Under the pieces are notes generated by a model. The model saw nothing but the letters and a program-made list of their open reading frames with translations, searched no databases and was not told where the DNA came from. Both the position numbers and the translations under genes were made by a program. A DNA stretch of 64,000 nt, taken from Symbiodinium natans. Lineage: Eukaryota; Sar; Dinophyceae; Suessiales; Symbiodiniaceae. The stretch spans positions 312,001 to 376,000 of the forward strand of contig CAJNDS010002397.1 in assembly GCA_905221605.1 (NCBI GenBank). Reading direction: 5' to 3'. Shown here in pieces: positions 25,861 to 36,702 of this stretch (its first letter is position 1; every line of letters starts with the position of its first letter).

Positions 25861-27625
25861 GGATGGAAAGCGTCTAAATGCCAAAAGAGCAGCAAACACC
25901 TGCCCCAAGCTTGAAGCAAGCAGAAACCAGAATCCCATAACCCCACGTGCTTGAGGATTGAGCAGTATTGACTGTGCAAGGCTTCGATCGTTCTGAGGCT
26001 GGGATAGCCGAAAGGCCAACCTTGAAGAGCGTGGACGTCAGCTGCCCCTCGGACAGATGCTGGTCGGGCGAATGGGGAGGGGCAAGCGTGGTGCACTTAG
26101 CTGCAAGTCCCAGCGTTTGAGAAGTATCAAGGCTCAAGGCAGTTGTTCTCTAAGTGTTCATAACTTCTTGGTAGAGCTTGTTGGTTAGCTCATCACCTCA
26201 ACCTTGTATGCTGTCATGGAGGGATGTTTCGAGTCTAGGGTATGCTCCCGGAAAACACCCGCCCTCCGCTTGGGTTCTTTGTTTCCTCAATTGCTTTTTT
26301 CGGGCAGGGTGTGGCTTCAAGAAAATGTGTTCTCGTTTGGGGTAAACCGGACCAACCGTGTGACTCAGACTGCGCCTTGATGTGCTCAAGTTGTGTTACA
26401 CCCGGCTTTGCGAGGCAACTACTTCGAGGAAGGTGAGCCACTCCTCAACTTCTGGAGCGAACATCTCCCACAGGTCAGCTTACATATATATATATATGTA
26501 TAGGTATAGATAGAAGTGCATCATTTGTGTTTTCTGTTGGTTGTGGGGGTGGGGGTGGGGACTGAGAGGGGTTTGGGGCGGTTGCCTCGTTCTCTCCGGT
26601 GTTGCTTCTTGGCAATTCCGAGCCACCACACTGGTCAGGAGAGACAGTCTCAGTGAGTGCTCTGCAGTAGTCGGAGTGCGGCGCTGCATATCTCAGTATG
26701 GTTAGCCATGATTGATCTCAGCTGCCCTTCAGGTGGAATGTCTGTACATACATCACAACCCGTGCTCGAGGGCACTCAAAGATGCCAGAAGAAGCTCGGT
26801 TTGAACCAAGACTTGTAGCTTCTCTTCATGGATGACAATTTGCCAAGATTTCTATTCAGCTGAGTCTTGCTTGCGAAGCCCTAGGCTTAGCAGCAGGATG
26901 TGTACTGTAGCTCACGGCAGCTGCTCAAGGACGCTTGGTGTCCACCCTGCCCAAGCTACGCTGGATCGACGAGCGCCCCGTCACCGCCATGGCCGCTGGG
27001 GCATTGGGCACGGGGTGCAAGATTTTCGGGGTATGTTTGCATCTCCTGAAGTCCGTTTGCACATCTGTGAACTCAGGAAAGAGCCGGCTGCGAAGCCTGG
27101 GCGCAGGGAGGAAAGGAAGCGGAGCTCACTGCCAAGAAGGACCACTGATGTCGTTGCACCACGTCCCCGAAAAGCTCTTGTTTCCTGCGCGTTGGCGCTT
27201 GCCTGCCTTTGCGACCTTCTGAGAAGCAACCTGAAGGAGTTCTGGCAGAAGGAGAAGGACGAAAAGCAGCGCAGTTTTGATAACTTCCGCCGCGTCCAGC
27301 AGGCCACCTGAAGCACTGCTCTGTCTTGGACCGATGTTCTAGGGGGTCGGTTCGGTTGCGCAGGTGCTAGAATTCTGCTCCGTTCATGATTAGCGTGTTG
27401 GCTGGCTGCCGTACGGACACCGGGGAGTCCGAAATTTTGGGGTCGAAATAGATCGCGGAAAATTCAACTAGATTGTTGGGGGTGCCTTTGACGAGTGGGG
27501 GGAGTCAAGATTTTCTAAACGAATTCTACGCGGTGGTGGGGAGGCGGGGGAGAAGGGGCGAGGAGTCTAGGTCTAGGATGGCCTAGGGTTCGTTCGCATA
27601 GCATAGCTTCGTGTGGCCTTCCTAG
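25861..27625. other. Mostly non-coding, possible exon near 27230-27311
   Basis: A coding-like stretch reads NLKEFWQKEKDEKQRSFDNF near 27230-27300, and may belong with the coiled-coil exon that follows. Otherwise I see a TA microsatellite at 26484-26500 and nothing assignable. Confidence 0.35.
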
Positions 27626-27754
27626 TTTTGCCTGAGGCGTACGCAGAGCGCGCCAAGGCACAGCGGCAGGCTGAGGAGGCGCGCAGCGCGGCGCGTCAGC
27701 AGGCCGAGGCGGACTTGGAGAAGACAGGCTCCTCCACCCTGGAATTGAATAAAT
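27626..27754 (+). CDS. Coiled-coil C-terminal exon of an unidentified protein
   Basis: One frame reads LPEAYAERAKAQRQAEEARS followed by AARQQAEADLEKTG and ends at TAA in an AATAAATAA context. The alternating A/E/R/Q pattern is typical of a coiled coil. The exon-like stretch near 27230-27311 has similar composition and may lie upstream in the same gene. No family is assigned and the 5' border is a guess. Confidence 0.35.
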
Positions 27755-27818
27755 AAACTGAGTTCCATGCGTTGCCTGATCACCCGCCTCCACGTGCAGA
27801 CACTTACAAGTAGCTCGG

Positions 27819-28313
27819 ATGAAGCTTCGTTCCGTCCGGTTGCTGTGGTCGTGTGGAGGCGTTTTGGCCGACGGCTTCGTGCTAATGCCAGACAAGACGA
27901 GACCTGCCACAGCTCCTGCCGGTGGATATCCATCTCATGCGGAGCAGAACAAGGAGGTCCTGGCCAAAGTCCAAGCGATCTTGATCAGCCGCAAGGAGCA
28001 GGCGAAACAGGCAGCCAAGGATGCGGAGATGTCGGAGATGGTCTCTGAGGCCCATGAGGCCCATGAGGCCCATGAGGCCCATGAGGCTGATAAGGACAGC
28101 CCAGCAAGGGGAGCCAAGCTGGAGCCCTGTGAGCTGGCTGACAAGGAACATCAGCCCCTGGAGCAAAATGCCACGGACTCGCATGCGGAAGGGAAGTCGG
28201 AGAAGCTGGAGCCAGAGGCCACCTCAGTAGACTCAGTGGTGACTGTGAAGGCCGCGAAGGGTGAATACCATCCTGTGCGGCAGCCGACAGGCGAACTTGG
28301 AGATCTCGACTGA
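27819..28313 (+). CDS. Hypothetical 164-aa protein with EAH repeats
   Basis: An ATG-started frame opens with a short basic/hydrophobic segment (MKLRSVRLLWSCGGVLADG) that could be a weak signal or transit sequence. A charged, probably helical stretch follows (EQNKEVLAKVQAILISRKEQ), then four EAH units encoded by a GAGGCCCAT nonamer array at 28047-28087, and an acidic tail ending in TGA. Composition is coherent over the whole length, unlike neighbouring frames. No domain is recognised. It could be a single-exon gene or one exon of a longer gene. Confidence 0.35.
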   Translation: MKLRSVRLLWSCGGVLADGFVLMPDKTRPATAPAGGYPSHAEQNKEVLAKVQAILISRKEQAKQAAKDAEMSEMVSEAHEAHEAHEAHEADKDSPARGAKLEPCELADKEHQPLEQNATDSHAEGKSEKLEPEATSVDSVVTVKAAKGEYHPVRQPTGELGDLD

Positions 28314-31300
28314 TCGTGCTCGTGAAAATAATGCTCCGGTCTGCAAGTACTGAGAGGATGGAAGCTGGATGCAAGGGTTACTGTATTTACACCGCAAGCT
28401 GACTCCAGGTCGCACAGCCATTCTGTGCCATATCCCAACGGCGGCCTCGATTGTGCTTGGCGAGAGAGGTGCCTGGTAGAAGCCGTCGTTGTTCCGGTGT
28501 TTTGGGCCAACGAAGACCCTGGCATCAAGTTGTAATTAAGGTGGGCGGCTTTCGGTTCCTTCATCCCCTTTTCAGCTCATCTAAGCTCTCTTTAGGTCTC
28601 TGTGTCGCTCTGGCAGGGTCCTCTGCGCGAGATCCTAGGCTGGGCGCCTGAGGGTGCTCCGCCAGCGTGCTGCGCCTTCGATGCAGAGAGTCAGGCCCAT
28701 CGCCACGGGCAATCGTTCGATGCCATTGTCTGAATCTGTTTATTCTGTGTAAGCAGAGTTGCCCTTGGCTCAGCAAGGACCATCAGCAGTGAGCTTCGAT
28801 AGCCAGTCAGCCGTTGCAGCGCAAGCACGTCTGTAGAAAGCTGGCGACAGCTAGCCTTTCACTCTCATTGTTAGCAGGTACGGGCTGCAGCTTCTCTTCC
28901 GGGGCTTATTGTGGGGTGGGCCGAGGAGGGGCTGTGTGAAGTGGGAACTGTCGTGCAAACAGGCTCAGGCAGATCTCGAGGTAAATTGAAGTTCGCAGGC
29001 ACATGCAAGCACCAACACCGCCAACAAAGCCAGCCGTCCAAACATGTGGGGGGAGGCGTAGGAACAATGGCGACGACGACAACAAACAACAGCCGCAGTA
29101 GGGCTCAGAAGCAGCTGGCGCCATTCATCAGTCGGGGCGGGCTCCACTTCCCGCCTGTAATGGCAGTAGCCGAATTTTCTGTTGCTTTCGTTGGCTCTGG
29201 CCGTGTCAATTGCTGTCGCAGCATGCGTAACGGCTAGCAGTTCAGTGCCAGGTCTCGGAGCACGTGCTCGCGAGTTTCGAGGCTTGCAGCTGCTGGGCCT
29301 GGGTCATTACGGGTCAATACCAAGTGCAGCTTATGTAGATGCGCAGACAGTGTCGCGGATGGGAAACAGCAAATTGAGTCTGGGGAGACAGTGATGAGAC
29401 AGGGCAAAGCCCATAGCGTAAGCTAGTCGAGTACGGTTGTTCAGTCTTGCATAACTAGGATCCATACGGATCTGCAGTGAAGAGTATTGTGCGCATGGCG
29501 GCCTGTTTCATGGCACGCCTGAGGCATTGAGCCAGTTGATGGAGGCCCTCGGCAAATCTCGATCCATGTTAGCGTCTGTTCGGGATTCTGTTGCCGGGGG
29601 GTTGGGGGAGGGCCAGGGGGGCATGGGGAGAGTGTGGGAGTGTGGGAGGGGTATTTGTGTCACATCTGTGCCACACGAGGAGCTCTGTCTGCCAGACCAC
29701 ATGGCTCCGGGTGTAGTCTTCACGGTCACGCCTGGAGAGCTCCCGCTTCCAGAGGCCAGCATGGGAAGTCAAAACAGAGCTGGAGCTGAGATCAGCCTCG
29801 GCAAAGAGTGCTACATTGCAGATGGCGCCTTTCTCTTGATGCTCACAGGTCATTGCCCACGCTTTCGGATTCAGTGCTGCCGAGAGGCCAGAAATTTGAT
29901 TGTCCACATCTGCCCACTCAAGTCCTCAATCAGCATGGTTTTTGCTCCGCAGATCCAGTGCCTGAGGGAGACATGCCGGCTGAAGCCTTGCACCACGCAT
30001 TCGTGCTTTGACTGGGCCGAGAAGGCCAGGACGTGAGCGAAACCCAGAATGTCCTCGAATGCAGTCTGACTTCGGGGATCCTGAGTGTATGTGATCATAG
30101 TGTTGTCCAGCCCGCCTCTTAGATGCCTCGGTGCTACCTAGCTCTCAACACGCTGATGATTGTCAACGTTTGACAACATACTAGTACTCCTAGTGTGGGG
30201 CTTGCTCACAGCTTCGCAATGCACCTTCTGTGAAGCCATCATGTCTACAGGATCTACAGGTTTCTGGAGGCAAATCTAGTCTCTGACATATCTGGGGTGC
30301 GCTAGATCATGAATCTGGGCAGGAAGGGAAGGCAGGTAAGTGCCTTCGATTCAATGTGCAAGCGTCGTGTTCTCTGACTTAATGGTCAGGATGCGGGCGT
30401 CCACGGCGAGAGCAACACGCTCAGCCAGAAGGCTGAAGTAGCATGGCGGAGTGAATGAGACATCTTGACGGGTGTCTGTGTCCGCTGAGGAGTAATTGGA
30501 AGATCAACATTATGTTGTCTCGGTTATTGGCCCCGATGTGTCTTATGACATATGAACTATGACCGTCTCGCAGCCGACGTCTGCAAGTTGTCGAGCCTGA
30601 CGAGATAGCCATTCCATGCGCTTCCCCTATTTTAGCACAAAGCCGTCATGCAGTTTAGGTAGCAGGATCCAGGAAGAGGAGTGGTGTTACACGGTTTAAA
30701 CCACGGAACAGGCTGCCGTCGCTTCTGCTCGGCGCCGTGCTGATGCAGGGGCCCTGCTTGCGGACTTCGGGCGCCTTGGACAGCAAGGCTGCGGCTAAAA
30801 GCCCGGCGCAGGATCCCACGCGAGATAGACTCAAAATCTCAACATCTGCTGCCATCTGGCTGTCACAGCTGCAAGGACCCTGTGCAGCTTTGAAGTGGAG
30901 ATCGCCCGTGTCGGCTGTCCGGTCCTGCAATTGGACTTAAACTCTGAAACCCCGAGGTGTAAGAAGCTTGCACTGAGTGGCACACTTGTGAGGCAACAAG
31001 CCCTTGCACTCGTATTTCGTGCTTGCCAGCCAAGGTACTGCGCTCGCAACGATGCCTTGCTGGGAAAACCGGTGCTCGGCATTGCTGCAGTACGATGCTA
31101 TCGTCAGCCAGACCCTGAGCCAGGCAGGAACATGCAGGAAGTGCAAGAATGTAAATCATACAACATGTGTAGCGACGATGCTGCCGTTCTGTGAGACGAG
31201 CCGCCGCCCTTGGCGCCTGGTCTGGCCATCACGTTGCTGCAAGGCGGTGCATGGACGCGCTGTGTCAAGTTGGTAGTATATGTGGTAGCATGGACTGTTC

Positions 31301-31458
31301 TTCCGGGCAGCTACAGGCTTGTCAGGCGACTCATCCCAGATTTCGGCTAGTCGCAGCTGGACCGTGGCTTGTCCGGCAGACATTCGAAAGCTGATGCTTG
31401 TGTGTTTCATCTTGCATCTCATGTCCCCCGACATGGCTCATCCGCTATCATCGGTCTA
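28314..31458. other. No supported gene
   Basis: A 169-codon frame at 29527-30036 (with LMEALGKSRSMLASVRDSVA) is the only one of note. It lacks domain similarity and its composition drifts, so I do not call it. Confidence 0.4.
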
Positions 31459-31508
31459 GGTGCGCGAGCTCAAAGAAGTCATCAAGAAAGAGACTGGGAT
31501 CCCTGAAC
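31459..31508 (+). CDS. Ubiquitin-like domain exon (partial)
   Basis: After a TCTAG acceptor the exon reads VRELKEVIKKETGIPEHQQR. This matches the core of a ubiquitin-like fold (V.ELK..I....GIP...QR). It then meets AG|GCGTGC, a plausible GC donor. Flanking exons were not identified, so the parent protein is unknown: UBQLN, BAG, a UBL-kinase or a splicing factor are all possible. Confidence 0.45.
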
Positions 31509-34500
31509 ACCAGCAGAGGCGTGCCTACAAGCCAATCTTCGAAACATTGCACGGTGCAGCTGAGATTATGCTTCCCACTGTCCACACTGTCGAACATGTC
31601 GGTGTCGTGTTGCGCATCTTTCGATGTTGCACAGGTTGGTCCTGGCCTCTTCGCAAGATGCTGTTGAGGAGCCAACAATGTGCACGCTGTGCCCCCACTC
31701 TACGGTCCTTCAGTGAAGCACACACTAAGTACACCGTACGAGCCCCTGACTAGCCGTCGTTTAATGCGAGGAGAGTAGGGATGGAGTCATATTCCCATAG
31801 TGGTCCTGTATTGAAAGCTATGCACCCTATAAGGGGTATATGAGATATACGTGATTTACTATACCGCAGTACAAGATCTTCAAGATGTACGGCACTAATG
31901 TTTTCTGAAGGTGATGCCGCTCCTTCTCTCTTATGCGTTTACCATGTTGCCATCCTATGATGTACGGCTCGATCTTGTAGATACTCGTACCATACAGAAA
32001 GAACTCCCTTGTCATGGTGCTTCGCCCTTGTTTTCGGAGTGTAAACTGAGCTGCTCAGCACACGAAACTATGCCAGCTTCGAAGTTCTGAGGACCATCAC
32101 ATCCTCGGGGATTTGTCACCTGAGGCAGGGGGCTCCCGTTTGGAGACTGCACCATTGGAAGCTGACCTGCTTGTGCCGCAGGCCGGACTTTCGTTGCAAT
32201 TGCTTTGCTTGGAGCCACGCTGGGCAGCGGCCTGGCAGTGCGTGGGTGAGGCGATTCTGCAAAGATTGCTATAGAAGCACCCTGCACAGCATCCTGCCGC
32301 GTCTTCGGGTTGATTTGCGCCTTTTTTCTGGCAGGAGCCAGAAGCATGGGAAGACCTGGAAGAGGCTCTGTGCCCCGTTCCAGACAACTCCATTTAGAAG
32401 ATAGCTGTGGTGGGGGAGGAAGGGGCATTGGAAGGACCTTCAGCGCGATCGAGACCTGATATTGCTGGCAGTCTCGCAGCGTCCCGCCTTGCTGCGAGGA
32501 AGCGGCTTCACAGGCCCCGGCAGTGCTGTTGTGAACTTTCGGCTGTGTTCAGTTGGTGCACGGCGCATTGGCATGCCGCGATGTAGTGAGTTGCATCATT
32601 TCAGAAATGCTGTGGCCTTAGTCAGTGAGGAGATGCAGAAGTGGTTTTGGCGGCTGCAAGCAAGGTCCACAGAAGGGGTCTGTGAGCTTCTTGAGTTCTT
32701 CACTGTATTTACCTTCAGAGACAAACGTGTGATTCTTGCAGGACTCATCTCTGTTGGATGACGTAGCTTGGTTGAATCTAGAAGGCACAAGATGCCGCAA
32801 TGCTGAAGCTGATGCAGAGAAGGCAAGGCCCACCTAAGGCCACCTGCCCATGCAAGCAACGAAGAACTGCGTGACTAAGGCTGACCATCACCTCTGGCTT
32901 GACGACTTTTTTGCAGAAGCTGCCTCTGCCGCTTGTCAGGTTCAGGTGTTGGCTGAGCTGAGCTACGTCGAGCTGCTAGCAGAATGAGCTCTAAAGAATC
33001 GAGCATATTGAGACGCGATTATTGGAAGTCGACCACGTGGCATGTTGCTACATGCCCTGATCTGCGTAGGGTCCTCGTAGGCACTGTGTCTATGTCGTCT
33101 AGGCGCGCAGGTCCGCGTAGGTTGTCGGTATATAGTAATGTGTGGCAGATACCGCAGATTAGAAACACCTTTGCGGATAGGTGTGGTATGGTGTGGTACA
33201 AGGTTTCAGAGCATGTTTACGAAGGGTTCGGTAGGAATTGCGCGGGTTAGGAAGTCCCTTAAACATCTCTGGTTTCATATAGGGAGTTCCGCGTAGGAAA
33301 GCTTGTGCGAAGACATAGATCTCATTTTCAATGTCGGAGCCCTGTGCATGTTCCCCGTGTGGGCACAGAACCGATCAAACCCATGGCGTTTGGGGAGAAC
33401 GCGGCACACCTAGCAGAACGCCCCGGTACCCTGCTAGTCAAAACAGTTGCGCGTGGCTTGTGTGAGGGCTTGGCGCGCAGGTCTGCGCAGCCAACCAATC
33501 ATTGAATCATCAACCACATACTCAGCGCGTAGGCCGCGTGGCTACAAAACATGAGTTCGCGCGTAGGCACGCGTAGGATGTCAATATGCAATGACAAGAG
33601 CATACACAATGAAACAAAAACATGCTCAATTCCTTGCCCTCTGCCCGAGATTATGAGACGTTTGAGTGAGCGCGTTGCTCTCTTGTAAAAGGTTGTTTTC
33701 CGTTGTTCCCGATGTTCTTGGATGTTCATAAGAACCCCCCCCCCCGTTTCTGAGCACCCTGGCATCAAGACGACATTGCTGGCACAAGGCAAGAGTCATG
33801 CCAGGTGCACGGAGGTGCCGAGGTGTGTGTATGCAGGTTCAGGTGCCCAGCCATGGCCAGCTGAAAGAAGCGGCTTCAGATGCAGCAATCTCAAAATAGG
33901 GACTCTCGCCCCCTTTACGGCCTTTTTCCGTTCAAGATGTTGCCATCTGAACGATCTTTGCCCTAGTGTGGTATTTTGTGCAAGCCGCCATGTACCGACT
34001 AATTGTGGTTTGTGATATTCACTGCGGGACACAGCACATCTTCGGCATAAATTCGTGGCTTGCAGAGGTCTATGGCGCTGCAGCTTTGCGAAGCGCTGGG
34101 GCGGCCCAGCGCGCGCTGCGCGGCGAGGAGGCAAAGTCACTGATCCTGCTGTAGACACGTCTGCCAAGCGTTCAGCACCATGACCAGGTGAACAGCAGTG
34201 GACCAGGCCAGCGCCTCATCCGTTTTCATCCTTTTCTGGTCGGTGCTGATTTGTCCCCACACCTAGATCGCCTGCACACTAAATCGAGTCTGCTCCTGAC
34301 ACAAAAAAGACTCGCCCGAGCCAGAATGGAAGCAGCTCGCAGCAAAGCACCGCGAGTTGGCGAAAGCAGCGCTGAGCCAGGAGCTCCCGTGCGTGCCAAA
34401 GAAGCGCAGAGAGCGGGTCTACAATACTTACAACTCGTGCGATTGGCTATGGATGATATGGGCACCCTCAGCCTCAGTGGAGTGAAACATCCAAGAAAGC

Positions 34501-34560
34501 GGGTACCAGTACTACTAGTAAGTTACTAGTACTACAGTTAAAGAAGTGACCACTTCGCAG
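31509..34560. other. No confidently assigned gene
   Basis: Two exon-like stretches stand out by composition: EVYGAAALRSAGAAQRALRG near 34070 and EWKQLAAKHRELAKAALSQE followed by LPCVPKKRRERVYNTYN near 34325-34430. Either could be an upstream exon of the DUF4116 gene. Between 33090 and 33570 the motif GCGYAGG (as in GCGCGTAGG) recurs at irregular spacing. Confidence 0.35.
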
Positions 34561-35657
34561 GATGGCAGGGCACTGGAAGCCTTGGACGTGGAGCTCCGTG
34601 CAGATGCCGAGTTGGCCGGGCTCTTGGACGCTCGGTCTTCCACTTTGTAGGCCTCTTCTGACCGCAATTCTGCAGCTTCAACTTTTCAATGAGAATGCTG
34701 ACGCATCCAGTCACATTCAGCTGGTAACTTGGATGCCCAGTCCGAGGTTCGCATCGCCACTGAGAATGATGCCAGAGCGCTGCAGTTTGCAACTGAGGCA
34801 CTCCGGCCGGTGGTTCTGTGCGCAGCCCCCAACGTGCCGTTGTCGTCGCACACCTGCTCTTGCCGCCCGTTCCAGGACTTGCGCGACGATGCTGACTTGG
34901 TTCTCGCCGCCATCCAGCGACGGGGGCAGGCACGAGTAATGTTGGTGGAATGTCGTGGCCCGCAGGTGGGGAGAGGTACGTGACTTGTTACTTCTGTCCT
35001 TTGGGTCACTTGCGACTTCGTCGCTCTTGAGACTTCTCGCTCTTGGCGCCTTTTGGGGGCCGGCTTCCCGTTGAAAGCACAGCATTTTATCTTTCTGCAG
35101 GCCTCTGGACATCTGCAAATGGGTAGGGCATATCATTCCAACAGACTATGCCATGGGTTCCGTCTCTAAAGAAAGTCAAATTAGAAAAGTTGCAAGTGAC
35201 CCTCGGAGATGTTTCTAGAGCAAATGATCGAGAAGTCGAGACTGAAACGAAAAGTCAGAAGTGGCCCACCTCTCCTGGTGCTAGAGTCTCAGCTGCATTC
35301 AAAGGTTCACGTTCGGGCGTGTGTCGGGGAGGTCTTGCGCTGGGCCTCGGCGCGGCTGCGAGCGGACAGGCTCCAACAGTGCGCACAGCTTTCCAGCCGG
35401 GTAGTAAGGGTAGTACGGGTAGGAAGTTTAGCTGCAAACTTCTGCAGGGACATCGTGCTGGCGGCCATAGAGCAGGCCGCTATGGTGGTTTGACATGGAG
35501 TGAGGCAGCAAAGCTTCCGTACGTGCTTGCTCAGGTGTTTGTTAAAATAGGCCTAGGCCTAGGCATGCCCAGGCCCAAATGCCACTTCGTATGCACGCAG
35601 CCCCAGGATCCACGTGCCGTGCTGTTTGCTTCGGAGGAGTTGGCTCGGGACAAAGAG
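34561..35657 (+). CDS. DUF4116-repeat protein, six micro-exons
   Basis: Six short exons give one continuous repeat array: 34561-34614 (DGRALEALDVELRADAEL), 34747-34797 (VRIATENDARALQFATE), 34876-34929 (DLRDDADLVLAAIQRRGQ), 35332-35369 (VLRWASARLRADR), 35448-35475 (DIVLAAIEQ) and 35607-35657 (DPRAVLFASEELARDKE). Joined, they repeat ALxFAxExLRxDxxxVLAAIxxxG, the DUF4116 signature. All five internal introns have GC donors and AG acceptors (132, 78, 402, 78 and 131 bp). DUF4116 repeats occur in protists and some bacteria and viruses; I know of no established biochemical role. The start and end of the gene were not found; coding-like sequence at 34325-34430 may be upstream. Confidence 0.7.
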
Positions 35658-36324
35658 GCCGACCGCAACATGTCCACCTTTAAAGGTCTTTACTGGCGAC
35701 TTCCGGTTCTACTCGCATCTGTACACCGCGTCTATACTGTTGCATCCTAACTTGATGGAAAGCTGCCGCACAAACTTGTTAGTGATTTTGCTGCTGCAGC
35801 AGCACCAACAGCAACAGCAACAGCAACAGGAACTCCAGGTTTGATCAAGCCTGATGCTTGGAACTGTTTTGCCGGAAAAAAAGTTTTCAACACAGGCCCG
35901 AGGCATTCGTTTATGATCAGAATTGAATTCCGGTTTCTGTACTTGTCTATTCAATTGTTTTCTGCCCTCTTCAAGAACACTTATTGAAGTGTAGGAAGCC
36001 GTAACAAGCATTGCGAAACACCATGCACTTGTTTTCATTCAACTACATGCATCCATTTCATAGATACTGCAAAAGAATGCTAAGCAAGTCCCGCTTCCTC
36101 ATATGGTACCCCCCCCCCCCCCATTCATGCACTTCAAGAAGAGTTGTTTGAGGGGGGGTTGCCGCCGGAGATTTGCGAAAGCCCCTGAATTCCCAACTTG
36201 AAGGTGAGGCCTCTTGCCGAGGGCCTGTCATTAGATATACCATGGTTGGTAGCTACAAGTTCCAATGGGAACCTGCAACAGTTGGGCTGGCGTCGTCGTC
36301 CATTCTGGTGTCGTTGAGATCAGA
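35658..36324. other. Non-coding stretch
   Basis: It holds a short CAACAG-type repeat at 35800-35832 and a poly-C run of 14 at 36109-36122. No gene is visible. Confidence 0.5.
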
Positions 36325-36401
36325 CCCTAAACCCTAAACCCTAAACCCTAAACCCTAAACCCTAAACCCTAAACCCTAAACCCTAAACCCTAAACCCTAA
36401 A
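36325..36401. repeat. Interstitial telomeric repeat, 11 perfect CCCTAAA units
   Basis: Seventy-seven bases are exactly 11 copies of CCCTAAA, i.e. TTTAGGG on the minus strand. This is the plant-type telomere unit also reported for dinoflagellates. The edges are abrupt (GATCAGA before, GGTGTTG after) and no copy is degenerate. Confidence 0.97.
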
Positions 36402-36490
36402 GGTGTTGCTGGCGGCGATGTCCAAAGACCCCTGCCTTGCCGTCCACCTGGCCAATGTCGCCAGAGGGACCGGCCGACCAGGTTTGAGCG

Positions 36491-36680
36491 TTCCCTCTCT
36501 CTCCTTCTCCCGCTCTCTCCCTTTCTCTCCTTCTCTCTCCCTCTCTCCCTCTCTCTCCCTCTCTCTCCTTCTCTCTCCTTCTCTCTCCTTCTCTCTCCTT
36601 CTCTCTCCTTCTCTCTCCTTCTCTCTCCTTCTCTCTCCTTCCCTCGCTCCCTCGCTCCCTCGATCCCTCTCCCTCTGAAC
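36491..36680. repeat. Decamer satellite (CTCTCTCCTT)n
   Basis: Pyrimidine-rich tandem array; the cleanest part (36565-36640) is CTCTCTCCTT repeated. Arg/Glu-rich frames on the minus strand and Ser/Leu frames on the plus strand are artefacts. It starts 90 bases after the telomeric array. Confidence 0.9.
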
Positions 36681-36702
36681 TCTGCGTGTGGGCACCGCCC
36701 AT

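Noticed and set aside
28047-28087. Short tandem array as a CRISPR
   Set aside because: It is a 9-base coding repeat without spacers, in a eukaryotic context.
36390-36702. Arg/Glu-rich minus-strand frames of about 100 codons
   Set aside because: Translation of the decamer satellite; no start context or flanking coding signal.
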